Shown here piece by piece: positions 12,468 to 23,718 of a stretch of 64,000 bases of DNA. Every line of letters begins with the position of its first letter. Positions within the stretch are counted from its first letter, which is position 1. The notes beneath the pieces were generated by a model. That model saw nothing but the letters and a program-made list of their open reading frames with translations. It was not told where the DNA came from and ran no database searches. Both the position numbers and the translations under genes were made by a program. Source of the stretch: Luzula sylvatica (lineage: Eukaryota > Streptophyta > Magnoliopsida > Poales > Juncaceae); the NCBI GenBank assembly GCA_946800325.1, contig OX326958.1:62613793-62677792 (forward strand). The letters are read 5' to 3'.

Positions 12468-12474
12468 TTATATA
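12468..12474 (-). promoter_or_regulatory. TATA box of the dirigent-like gene
   Basis: TATATAA on the minus strand, within CCCTATATAAGG, lies about 70 bp upstream of the ATG at 12399. The spacing suits a short 5' UTR. It is the best candidate core promoter and lies only 77 bp from the LINE target site. Confidence 0.6.
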
Positions 12475-12565
12475 GGGCCAAGAAATGATAACCAAGCACA
12501 AAAATACTGGACAATCCATTATGGGAAAAACTATGACATAATTGTACCGTAATGTGTCCATTATT

Positions 12566-15285
12566 GGGCCGCCACCAACGTCAACAACCCGGATAGCAAT
12601 TTAGAAATATGCAAAAAAAGCTTACAACTATTCGATCTCTTAGAAGAAAATAGACCTTTAACAAATATAGAAACCGACCTTAAAATTCAAATAAAAACGA
12701 AGGCGCAAGAACTTGCTATCCAATCCGAAACAAAATGGCAACAAAGAAGCTCCGCCAAGTGGATTAAATTTGGAGACCACAACACGGCATATTTCCATGT
12801 TTTGGCGACGGCGAGAAGAAATAGAAATTTCATCTCGACCGTCTCCCTAAACGGACAAACCATAAGTGACCCAATATTGATACTTGATGCCTTCTACAAC
12901 CACTACAAAAACACCTTAGGGAATTCATCACAACCATGCGTGGCGGACCTCACGATGTTTTGGAACTCGCCCCTCGACCAACAAACTCTACATCCTTTAG
13001 TGGCTCCGATCCAACATGTAGAAATCACAAAAACAATACATCAAATAAAAAAGAGAAAATCCGTGGGACCGGACGGACTACCGGCCGAGTACATACAAAT
13101 TCTTTGGAACGACATCAAGTCGGAGTTCATAAATTTGATAGATGACTTCCAAGAAAACAAACTAGACCTATGAAGAATAAATCAAGCAAACATAACGCTT
13201 ATTCCGAAAATCGAGGGGGCAAAGGCAATTGAGGACTATAGACCAATTAGTGTAATAAACACACCGATTAAAATTATCACAAAAATCTTGGCCTCTAGAC
13301 TACAACCTATACTACCCGAGCTTTTAGGCATAAACCAATCCGCATTTATTAAAGGAAGATCCACGACGGATTCAACACTCGTAGCAAGAGAATATGTCAA
13401 CTACTACACCAAAAACAAAATCCCGGCCATCATGATGAAAATAGACATTAAAAAGGCTTTTGACAATGTATCTTGGGATTTCTTGCTTGAACTATTTAGA
13501 GTTAGAGGTTTCCCGCCAAAATGGATCTTATGGATAAAAAACCTCCTCATCTCATCTTCTTCTTCAATCAAAATAAATGGAGAACAATCACCTTATTTCT
13601 TCCACCAAAGAGGACTACGACAAGGCGACCCGCTATCGCCTCTACTCTTTAATTTGGCGATTGACACCTTTCAAAGAATCATAAACAATATCGACCCACT
13701 ATTGAGGTGTTCAACAAATGTGCGGTCAAGGATCCTACAATACGCCGACGATACTCTCCTATTCGTTGAAGCCCACCCGAACAACCTCAAAATAATAAGC
13801 AAGGCCATGGAATTTTTCACACAAATAACGGGATTGACGATCAATTGGGAAAAAACAAGTTTCTCGCCAATAAATATCCCGTCCGAGCTAGAGGAGGTAA
13901 TCAAAAGAATAACAAAATGTAACAAAAGAGAGTTACCGATCCAATACCTCGGTACCACACTCTCGGCGAAGAAGCCAAGAAAAATAATATTCTTACCCCT
14001 AATTAAAAAAATCCAAGACAAAGTAGCTAATTGGAAAGGCAAACTATTATCTTTGGGCGGGAGATTGACCCTAATACAAGCCACTCTAGCATCGATACCT
14101 ATCTACCAAATGCAATCCATTAAGTTACCAATATGGGTAATTAATGAAATAAACAAAATAATGAGAACTTTTCTATGGAAAGGGAGCGATAAGTGCAATC
14201 CCGGAAATTGCCTAGTAAAATGGTCAAAAGTTTGTTTGCCAAGAAAATTCGGAGGCTTGGCAATACCGAATATCAAGATAAAAAATGAAGCGCTTCTTCT
14301 CAAGGCGCTATGGAGGTTAGATAAACATGAAGATAGCCTATGGACAAATTGTCTAAACAATCTATATGGAATCCACAACACTCTCGAGCTTGAGAATTAT
14401 CCCACAAACAAACTATCTTTCTTCCTCACAAATCTCCAAACGCTCATACCTATATACCGAGCCGCAACAATAACCAATGGCTTAAATACAACATGGCGAT
14501 GGTCAACCGACGGGGAATATAGTGCCATGAACGCATACAACTTCCTCATTAATCCCGGAATAACATCACGATGGCAAGAACAATTATGGAAAACAAAAGT
14601 GCCGACGAAGATCAAAATCTTCTTTTGGTTGGCCCTTGAGAAAAAGTTGAATACATGCGACATACTACAAAAAAAAAGGATGGCAAAATGACACAATATG
14701 CAAATTGTGCGGACGATTTGAAGAATCGGCTTTCCATCTATTGTCCTTGTGCTCATATACGATCGCGGTTTGGAGAAACATAGAACGCAAAATCCTAATA
14801 CCGGTAAGATTTTCGCCACAAATAGACCTATATGAGTCATGGCAAATAAACCGAAAGAAAATAGATAAAACCCTAAGGGATGACTGGGATTTAGTGTGGC
14901 TTGCGATAAGTTGGAACGTATGGAAACAACGAAATGAAAGGATTTTCACAAACAACACGAAAACACCACTACAAGTAGCGGATAAAGCTCTAACAGAGGC
15001 AATCGGATGGAGAAATGCAATCCCACGGAAAATAACACCAATATAAACTGAGGCGCATACCAATTCGTTTAAGAGCACTAATAAGGGTACTCAAAGACCA
15101 CTACGATTTGGAGCACATGCGCATCATTGCGGATTGCTGCCTTGGCGCTCTATTCTTCTTTCACTCTTTTTATTTTATTAGTTTTATTTTTTTCTAGTAT
15201 TTTTATAAATATGTAAATCACTCCTTTTCATATCTATAAAAATCGACTGATACCTCTTGGTATTCATTCAAAAAAAAAAAAAAAA
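12566..15285 (+). mobile_element. 5'-truncated LINE (L1-type) retrotransposon
   Basis: The insertion is bounded by a perfect 15-bp target-site duplication, AATGTGTCCATTATT, at 12551-12565 and 15286-15300, and ends in a poly(A) run (15270-15285). The body is the 3' part of ORF2 plus a short 3' UTR. It begins inside ORF2 upstream of the reverse transcriptase, as expected when target-primed reverse transcription stops early. Perfect duplication and only two coding lesions suggest a recent insertion. It sits in the promoter of the minus-strand dirigent gene, in opposite orientation to it. Confidence 0.95.
12568..15046 (+). pseudogene. LINE ORF2 fragment: reverse transcriptase and zinc-binding C-terminus
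   Basis: Reading frame 1 is open from the first base of the insertion to a TGA at 13171-13173, resumes at once, and continues to 14691; the true frame then shifts to another and ends at 15046. Recognisable parts are WIKFGDHNTAYFH, KSVGPDGLPAEY (RT finger region), MKIDIKKAFDNVSWDF, GLRQGDPLSPLLFNLAID, QYADDTLLFVEA (catalytic YADD, codon at 13741), LNTCDIL, and the zf-RVT region with CKLCGRFEESAFHLLSLC. The endonuclease domain is missing through 5' truncation. Disabling changes are one nonsense codon and a one-base expansion of an A run (14669-14677). It cannot encode an active enzyme. Confidence 0.92.
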
Positions 15286-15304
15286 AATGTGTCCATTATT
15301 TATG

Positions 15305-15521
15305 AGTACATCCCCTAGTACTCTCCCTCCCAAGGTTTTGATGACATGGATATGATTTAACACTTCAAAAATTAACATATAAATACATGATTTAACATAT
15401 TAATTTATGATTGAACATCCAATTAAGATGATAAATCATAAATTAATGTGTTAATTTTTAATGTATTAAACTATATCCACGTCATCGAGGCTCTAGAGAG
15501 AAAGGTGGGGGTATGTCCAAC
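15305..15521. mobile_element. Foldback MITE-like element, complete member
   Basis: The left arm (TCCCTCCCAAGGTTTTGATG, then ACATGGATATGATTTAACAC) pairs with the right arm read on the opposite strand (CTCTAGAGCCTCGATGACGT, then GGATATAGTTTAATACATT). The hinge is near 15415. Related partial members occur at 28948-29112 and 59193-59227 (GGAAAATGTTGGAC start). No coding capacity. Confidence 0.6.
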
Positions 15522-15626
15522 ATTTCCCTTTCTTTTTATATCTTTATATATGATATATTGTTTAATATACATTTTCATATAAAAATTATACTCTTTTAAT
15601 GATAAATGCATATTATAAATATTTAG

Positions 15627-15790
15627 GGCGTGTTTGCCAACGCAATTTTGTATAGTTGAAGGGAGTTACTAGTTGCAGGAAACTAATATATCAATATGAG
15701 GAAGCTATGATAACGGGAATATACAAAAAACTACGAGTGTAAGATGTTTAAAATGTGTTTGATGAAAACCATAAGATTAGATGTAGAAAG
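15627..15790 (+). mobile_element. Harbinger-like element terminus (left orientation)
   Basis: TTA followed by GGGCGTGTTTGCCAACGC opens a segment whose first ~150 bp match, in inverted orientation, the segment ending at 20766 (shared blocks include AATTTTGTAT/AGTTTTGTAT, GGAAACTA and AAGATGTTTAAAA). TTA/TAA next to a GGGCGTGTTTG end is typical of PIF/Harbinger-derived MITEs. The partner end of this copy was not found nearby. Confidence 0.45.
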
Positions 15791-17538
15791 TGAATAAAAT
15801 ATTCTAAAATTATATTATTTCTTATGAAATCCTATAACTATCATATTTAATTCTAAATATAATTGAAATATTATAATTATGTGACAAATAAATCCTACCA
15901 ATAATTTATCATTAGTATATTTTAAATAACACAAATGGAAGAAAAATAATTTGATACATATTTTTAATAAATTCTTTAGTTAGTACCAACAAATATTTGT
16001 AAAAAAAATTAAGCATAAGTTATATAATTATTTAGTTGTACTCTTGCATCATTAACTATTTAGTCGTTGCACTTAAAACATTAACATCTACAATCTCAAA
16101 GACATGAATACCGCAAAATCAACTTACTTAATATCATGTCAAAAATGACATGACAATTTGATAAAATTATAACCTATATAAAAAATTCAAAATCCACCTA
16201 TCTAATATCATGCAAAAATTGACATGACATCTACAATCGCGACTTCAAAATTGAAATACCAACATAATTAAAAACTACAATGTTGTTTAATTTCATGTCA
16301 TTGCTATTGACAATTTTTGTCCATCCTTCAATAAACACGAACTCGTCGTCCAATTGACCAAGTGTCCAATTCGGGAAGAAATGCTTTCATTTGAAAATAA
16401 ACAAATTAAATAATATACATGGGAAAAAAATGAAAAAATATACAAGAAGATCGAAATGTGATGCATGAAAAAAAAAAACTTGCCATATAACGCATGGAGT
16501 AAGAATCCATTTTTTTGGAGAATATATCAATGTTCATGCTTCAAATAGAGACAACAAGTTGAACTTGAGATCGGATGTAAAAGAAGGACAAAAAAATAAT
16601 ATTGGAAACACGACAAAAAAAGAGAAAAATTGGAAAAAAAGAGAAGAAAGGAAGAAGAAAGAAGCAGCAGCCCATCCCTGGTTCAAATACGCATTCTTTC
16701 GTCAGAAGAGTGGAGAGTTAATTCAAAAAACGTGGGAGTTAATACGCCTTAGAACTCAAAGAAAATACGGCAATTCGCAAGGTGTCTGGCGAAAGTGGTC
16801 AAATTCAGGATTTGTAATCCTTGACTTTGTCGCAAGATATCCTGGCAAAACACAATTCTTTTTCGTCAGGTTTCCTGGCAAAAATATTATTTTTGCAAAT
16901 TGACCAAAACGAGCACTATGCTTACAAATTGGACTTTCCAACGGATAACATGTCAAAAACAAACTTTTTCTTCAAGGACCCCTTGTTGTTGAACATTCAT
17001 CTTTTCAACTGGCCCAAACCTGCCCTATTTGCAAGTTACAACGATCAATTGTTCTTTACTCTATTTCTCAAATAATACAAGTTATTTACTTATTACTTTT
17101 ATTTGTGAAAACTTATATATTATTGGTATTTCTATTTAAAACATATAGTATTAATTTTTTATTAAATAATTAAGCATGCTTATTGATATGCCATTAGAGG
17201 AATACAAGGGATTTCTTAACAATTCATATTTCGTCCTTCTTATAAACTAACTGATCATCTGCAACTAGAAATTAGTTATCCACATAGTTATATTTTTTGA
17301 GGAAATTATTCCATATTTGCGCTCAGTTAGTTCTTGTATATCCTCGTATCGCATCTCAAATAGTACGTATACTTTTATGGTCCACTAGTTCACGACAAAT
17401 TAATACAACAAAATGTGTCTCATTATAAGCCCTAAAATATTTCTCGAAACAAATCAAGCAATTTCAAGTCATGTATTATTATTGTTAATAACAAGCCGTG
17501 AAAATATTGTTGCGTGGTGAATGTAGAATCTTTTCGCA

Positions 17539-18836
17539 TTAACTTTGTTGAATCCCACTAGGCCAAGTCTGATTCTTAACAGGCTGTAAGATACTCTCAA
17601 GTTCCTCCAGTAATTCCTTGTCGATACCAGTACTGGACAGCTCCAGTGCAGCAGACACATTCTCCTCCACCTACACAATATTCACATTTGTCGTGTCTTC
17701 GTTTTTATGCAAATATCAAATTAAGAACGAAAATATACCTGAGCAGCTGAATTCATCCCAACAAGCACGGTGGAAATCTCCTTATTTAACAAACTATACT
17801 GCAAGGCTATTTTCGTAATTTTCTTCCCTTTTCCTCTACAATGCTCTGCTGCTAATTTACACGCACTCTTCAAAATTACAAAGTTAAAACAAATCAAAAA
17901 AAAAAAAAAATTAATACAATATGTACCGAGATGTAATTTACCTTCAGTTCGTCTGAAGCAGGATGCCAGCTTGGCGGACCACAATCAGTTAAGAGGCCCA
18001 TGGAGAGAGGAGAGGCGGAAATTACGCCAACGCCCTTACTCTTTAAATATGGAATTAAACCCACAAGAGTCGAATCGTTTATTCCAAAATGACAATATGA
18101 GAGAATCACGTCCACCGAGCCAGGCTCGACTCGGTCTAAAACGTACGTGAATACATTTAATGGTAGACCAGTGATGCCAATAAATCGAGCCTTCCCTTGT
18201 TCCTTTATTTTTCGCAACGCTGGTATCGTCTCGTTCACAATCTTCAAATAAAAATATTAGAAACTGGTACTGTATTGGTACAAGAATTCTGAAATTTTGA
18301 AAATGTTAACCTGGTCTAGGGATGCGAATTCGATGTCGTGACACTGTAGAATGTCGACGTAATCGAGACTGAGTCGTGAGAGGGACTCGTCAATGCTGCG
18401 AGTTACTCGGTCTGCACTGAAATCGAAGCCTTTGGCGTACCGACCACACTTGGTCGAGATTATGAATTCGTCTCTCGGTACGCCAATTTCCTTTAGACAG
18501 CTTCCAAGTACAGCCTCGGAAACCGTGCCACCATAGTACCTGACGAGTTGTTAAAATTGTAAAGACTAAGTTCCTACTTTAACTAATGGCAGAAGCTCAC
18601 TACACACAATAGCTAGAAATAATCAAAAGGGGATGGAAATCGGGAAAAAAGAGAGGGGATAATGATTGTACGGACGGAGAGGTATCGAAGAAGTTGATGC
18701 CGAGATCGAGGGCACGGCGGACGGAAGCGACGGCGTCGGAGTGGGACACATCGCCGAACACGTTTCCCAGCGGGGAGGCGCCGAAGCCGATTACGCTGAG
18801 CTTCAATCCAGTGTTTCCCAACTCCCTCTTCTCCAT
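17539..18836 (-). CDS. GALDH: L-galactose dehydrogenase
   Basis: Five exons join to 316 residues: 18676-18836, 18311-18539, 17942-18241, 17739-17867, 17539-17670. The enzyme oxidises L-galactose to L-galactono-1,4-lactone with NAD+, the step before the mitochondrial last step of the Smirnoff-Wheeler ascorbate pathway; it is cytosolic. It is an aldo/keto reductase: the tetrad is seen as Asp51 and Tyr56 (FFDTSPYYGG), Lys84 (STKCGRY) and His121 (LQCHDIEF). Family-specific strings include FIGITGLPLNVFTYVLDRV, ILSYCHFGINDSTL, KSKGVGVISASPLSMGLLT and the ending NQTWPSGIQQS, which is close to Arabidopsis At4g33670 (319 residues). No signal or transit peptide. The gene is intact, and is flanked by two inverted Harbinger-like termini. 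Confidence 0.97.
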
Positions 18837-19164
18837 CTTCGATTGATCGCTCTATTCTTCTGGTCTTCTCCTAATTTCTCGGTGACCTCAGTGATCTGAT
18901 CTACTCGCCACGGCCGCTTGCCTAAGTGGCACGTGCCGTATATCGAAGGAGATGAGATGACGTATACACTGTCGGTCAGTTTTTGACCATGAATTCAGCA
19001 AATAAAAAAGAGTGTTCGGTGGTAATGTGAAATATTTAATTTTGGATTTTTAAAACTTGGAAAACTAGATAACTAGCCCAAAAAATGAGCTTTTAGAAAC
19101 TTATCTCAGAAGTAATTTTTGGGGAAAGAAATAACACAGCTACCCAAAAACCCCCTTTCTTCTT

Positions 19165-19206
<42 letters not shown>

Positions 19207-19245
19207 AAATTGGCGCCAAAATTGTTAGGGTTTTTTTCACAAGAA
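18837..19245. other. Intergenic: GALDH upstream region and leader of the Myb/SANT-like pseudogene
   Basis: The GALDH promoter should lie just right of 18836. A (TC)n run at 19168-19200 followed by GAAGAAATTGGCGCC resembles a plant 5' UTR for the rightward pseudogene. Confidence 0.5.
19168..19200. repeat. (TC)n microsatellite
   Basis: Uninterrupted TC dinucleotides, about 16 units. Confidence 0.9.
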
Positions 19246-20477
19246 GATGAAAAGGAGTGTTGAATCCGATCTTATTGACATTGAAGCTCGAAAAAAACTA
19301 GAAAATATGAGATTTATTCTATTACGATTTCAGATTTTGCAATTTGTGTTGTTTTACATCTGTATGATATTATATTTCGAAAAAACTTGAAAATTGCATA
19401 TTGTATGTACCAGTAAAAAAAATAAGAAAATAGGTACCAGTAAATTGTTACAGTAAATTGATTTTGTAATTTGTGTTTTTTTTTAATAGGTACAGAGTTT
19501 ATGTAGTATCTCAGTAGAATTTATTCAATATGCAGTACCTAAATGATTTATTAAATGGACACACTGGTACTTCTTCAATTTCACTACATTCCATAAATTA
19601 TTTAATCTTGTTTCTCTGTAGGGAAAGAAAAATAAATAACTAGAGCCGAATGGAACGTAATTCAAAGGGCGCATTTGGTATCTTTGTTAGTTGAGTTTGG
19701 AGCAAAAGAGTTTCGTACCGATAATGGATGGAATAATAGAGCTCGGAACGAAATATTTAAGAAATAGACCGAAAAATTTCCTAATGCCAATTATACAAGA
19801 ACTCAAGTAAAGGATCAAGAACAACACTTGAAGAAAAAATTTAAGTCTCTCAAACAATTGATGACTAGTAGTGGATTAGGATGGAACAACGAACTTAAAA
19901 TGGTGGAAGTCGTGGATGGCGTTTGGGAAGACATATTAAAGAATAACAAAGAGGCTCGTCAATGGCACAAAATAGTCATTTCCTTATTATGATGATCTTT
20001 ATAACTTGTACCAAGGTATAATTTAAATTATATATTTTTTTATTCAGAGCGTACTTACAAGTCCATCGGTTATTCAATATAGGATGTATAGCTGAAGGGT
20101 TACTTAAACGAGGATCGAATCAATATTTCTCGGCGACAGATTTGGAATCACCTTGTCGTACTCCAAGTCCATCGGTTCATTCGCTTGACGAGTCGGCCCG
20201 TTTTCCGTGGGAGGATGATTTCATAAATGCTTCTACATTTACCGTCAACGAAAATCCTACTCCTCAGCAAGTAGTAGAAGAATTCGAGCAGCCACCGATC
20301 ATTGATTTGTCGAGTGAAGTCCCTCTTGAAACACCTCTACCTCAAACTGTCCTTCCACGTATATCTCCAAGTTTACGCTCGACTCATCCAATATCTAGTA
20401 GTCAGGATGGGCAATCTAGACGTGGGGGTAGGAATAAATTTGATATTAGTATGATATTTGATATTGGTATGATTTAA
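19246..20477 (+). pseudogene. Myb/SANT-like DNA-binding protein pseudogene
   Basis: A possible first exon (MKRSVESDLIDIEARKK) is followed, after an apparent intron ending at 19621, by a Myb/SANT-like domain: TRAEWNVIQRAHLVSLLVEF, NGWNNRARNEIFKK, FPNANYTRTQVKDQEQHLKK, FKSLKQLMTSSGLGWN, VDGVWEDILKNN. After a second intron (donor CAAG/gt near 20018, acceptor ending near 20082) comes a serine/proline-rich tail ending at 20477. This family is abundant in plants and includes the DNA-binding partner of PIF/Harbinger transposases. Breaks: TAA at 19633-19635, TAG at 19765-19767, and a frameshift near 19973 before FPYYDDLYNLYQG. Not functional as a full-length protein. Confidence 0.75.
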
Positions 20478-20599
20478 ATTTGTGTTTTTTCACATGTTTT
20501 TTTTACTCAATAAATTATTAATTACTTAATATAATTGTAACAAAATCTCTGGTGTGGTGTGCAATTGCACATAAATGCATGTATCATTTAATTTAATGG

Positions 20600-20766
20600 T
20601 TGAAAATATTAAAAATGTATTTAGAAATAATAATAACAATCCTAGGTTTTAATCAAACACCTTTTAAACATCCTACACTCTTTAGTTTTTGCATTTTCTT
20701 GCTACCATAGTTTCCTGATATTCGTATATTGGTTTCATACAAAACTGACCTTGCAAACACGCCCTA
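20600..20766 (-). mobile_element. Harbinger-like element terminus (right orientation)
   Basis: Read on the minus strand from 20766 it starts GGGCGTGTTTGCAAGGTC and matches the segment at 15627 for about 150 bp. It is followed by TAA on the plus strand. It may be the right end of the element that carried the Myb/SANT-like pseudogene; no matching left end was found just upstream of 19246. Confidence 0.45.
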
Positions 20767-20849
20767 AGTTTTGCACGCAGCACGCTACTCGTCCGGGCTC
20801 AATAGCATTTCGTTTTCAATTCGGGTAACGGAAGAAAAATACAAATCAA

Positions 20850-21700
20850 GTATTTATTTATTTTTCAAAAAAAAAAAAAATTTGAAGTTTAAAATTAAAA
20901 AAAAAAATTTATTGTGTTTTCCTAAGAAAGGTCAAAAATCATATCTAAAATGAGCAAAATGATCAATTTTAATGTTTTCCTAAAACAAACTTCTAGTTGA
21001 ACACTAACATAAGAATTTTTTTATTTTTTAAAAAAAAATCGCAAAATTTCAAAAATCTGAAGTTTGACACTATAAAAAAAAATTCAATTTTGATATTTAA
21101 CTAAAAAAAGTCAAAATTGAAGTCTAGTACGAGTAAAATACTTAATTTCATGTTGTCCCCAAAAAAAATTATAATTGAAGAATAATACAAGCAAATTTTT
21201 ATTTTTTTTCAAAAAAATTGTTAAAATGAAAAAAATAAAATCTAACACCTTCAAAAAAATAATTATCATATTTTTCGATAAAATGTCAAAATTAATATCT
21301 AAAACCAGCAAAATATTTAGTTTTTATGTTTTTCTTAATAAACTTCATAATTGATGACTAATACAAGAAAATTACAATTTTTATCAAAAATTTCGCAAAA
21401 TAAAAAAGTGAAGTCTCAACACATTCTTAAAAATTAATTATCAAAATTTTCAGAAAAATGTTAAAATTGAAGTCTAACATGACAAAAATACTCAATATTT
21501 TTGTTTCGCTCGAAAAACTCTGTAATTGTAGAATACGTGTAAATTTCTATTTTTTTTTACAAAATTTTGCAAAATTCAAATAAGTGAGGCCCAACATCTT
21601 CAACAAAATAAATTATCATTTTTTTTTTCAAAAAATTGTCAAAATTGAAGTCTAGGATGAGAAAAATACTCAATTTTTAAAACAAAATTCGTGTGAATTG
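20850..21700. repeat. Diverged tandem array, ~177-bp unit, about five copies
   Basis: The landmark GTCAAAATTGAAGTCTA (with variants) recurs at 20931, 21110, 21285, 21460 and 21638, giving periods of 179, 175, 175 and 178 bp. A second landmark, ATAATTGAAGAATAATACAA and variants, recurs near 20989, 21168, 21344 and 21520 in the same phase. Units are AT-rich with poly(A) tracts and are clearly diverged. The unit length is in the range of plant satellite monomers. It may lie inside a Helitron ending at 22449. Confidence 0.75.
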
Positions 21701-22420
21701 TTCGAGAAATCTGGATCTCGAACTATTCAAATGCTTTTTGCTCTAAAATTTATTACAATCATCATTTACTTAGGCAAAAAAAAAACATATTGATAAACTT
21801 TACAAGATACTACGAGATTTCATGTGATCATATAAAATAATTTCAGATTTTATATGATTATATTTGATAATGAAGAGTATATCTGGAATTCAAGATCTTA
21901 TAGGGCATATATAAAATAATCTCAGATTTTTTACTAATGTGCATGACAATCGAACATTTTGCAGGGGGTATGTAATATAAGTTAAGTTTTGATAAGGATG
22001 TACATGATATATTCATTTTTCTTATGGGTACAATGATTATTTAAAATTTTATGGAAGTACACAAGACAATGATTATCTAAGGAATTTGAATGCATAATTT
22101 ATTAATAACTAAATTAATAAAAACTTTGTATTGTATCGATTCTTATAGTTCTCTCGTTATTAAATGTTAGGTAACATTATTTGTTGTTTTAATATTAGAC
22201 CGAATACCAATTTGGTATTCTTTCAAATAAAAAAATTATTTGTTGTGTGATTCTTAAAAATTCATATTTTGTATGTTGTGTTTTTACATGTTAATTACAA
22301 TGTATACATAACTTGTTAGTCTGTTAGATACTAGAAAAACATATTACCCGAAAAAAAATAACAAGAAAGTCCAAATACGACAGCACGTAAAATCCTCATG
22401 CCACCATCGACACCTACAAA

Positions 22421-22449
22421 CTCGCGCAATAGCGCGGGAATAACGCTAG
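22421..22449 (+). mobile_element. Helitron 3' terminus
   Basis: A short GC hairpin, CTCGCGC-AATA-GCGCGGG (22421-22438), is followed after 7 nt by CTAG and then T, the usual 3' signature of Helitrons (hairpin, CTRR, inserted 5' of T). The 5' end (TC) was not located, so the length of the element is unknown. Confidence 0.6.
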
Positions 22450-23718
22450 TATAATTTAAACGGATGTTAATTTTCTAGTTTGATGTTTTTCTTATAACTT
22501 TCGCTACTGGCTCCGAATACATAGGACCGGGCCTGATTTTGACCTTCCACGAGACCTCTCGCTTCACACAACAAAACGAAAATATCGGTACCAAAAATAT
22601 GATCCATCTCTGTTGATTGGTAAACCTAGTGTTGGACAGAGAGACGACTCGAGGGCAACGTGGCCACTCTTTCTCACTGTTGGAAGCTCTTTCAGCTCGA
22701 GTTATTTTAGCAACGTAATAGTTAAATACTACTTTGAGTCGCAATCGAGTCAAGTCAAGTCTGACCTTGGATTTTCAGCCCGTATTTCATGGGTATATCG
22801 AGCCGAGCCACCTAAAGTATAATTTCGAGTCGAGTTATAGACGGAATCATCTCGCTCGAACTTGACTTGTTTGCAATCCTAGTTAATAAGCACGTAATTA
22901 TCATTTTATAGTCCTTTTTGGATGATTATGTTAAAAATTATACGAACTCAACATTTGAAGTTCAAATTTTTGCAGTTTATTTGTGTGCACGAAACTAAAA
23001 ATTTTAGATGTTCATATTAAAGAGGAAAAATGGGAAAAAAAAATCAATTAATTATTAATTATGATTATTATGTGTTTAAATAAAAAATATATGATCCTTC
23101 ACATAATAAACATGATCTACTTAATTACAAATACCAAAAATATCATTTTTTTTAAATATATACCATAAAATTGCCCAAACATTTATTAGTTCTGGACACT
23201 TTATAAAGAAAAAAGTGTTGTAACCTTGACAAAAAAGACATGACAAAAATGTGATTTGGTTCACAAATAAATACTTGAGAAAACACAAAAAGTATAGCCC
23301 TAAAAATCTAATTTGTGTAAATGGGTACCTAATTAAATTCCACATATATATTATTTTGTATTGCTACAATTTATTTGACACCTCAAGGAAATTAATTATT
23401 TAATTCCCCGTGAAATAATAAAATTGATTTCATTTGAAAATACAAATTGAGCTCTATTATTGGAAAATTAGTAAATTACTAGTTCATAAAAATATAATCG
23501 ACGACTCGTAATTGAGAGAAGAAATGCAAATCGAGCTATTTATGATGACGATCAAGGAAAAATACTTAACTTGTTATAATAACATTTAAGTACAGTGCAG
23601 AGCTACACATTTCAATTACATTTACATGTGGCGAAATTAAATAAGAAAATATATTACAAATACAACAAAGTATAGACACCATTTTTGTGATTTCTTTCTA
23701 TTTGAACTATAAATTCAT

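Larger units (their letters stand above)
15301..17538. other. Intergenic between LINE and GALDH
   Basis: It holds a foldback element (15305-15521) and a Harbinger-like terminus (15627 onward). The rest, including the lysine-rich frame at 16559-16903, shows no gene family. In the ancestor without the LINE this was the upstream region of the dirigent gene. Confidence 0.6.
20478..23718. other. Intergenic, transposon-derived and AT-rich
   Basis: It contains the inverted Harbinger-like terminus (to 20766), the 177-bp tandem array and a Helitron 3' end (to 22449). From 22450 to 23718 I see no gene; 22690-22870 has several GAGTCGAGT-like stretches of unknown origin. Confidence 0.6.

Noticed and set aside
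16559..16903. Lysine-rich 114-codon frame
   Set aside because: Composition reflects A-rich DNA; no start context, family motif or exon structure.
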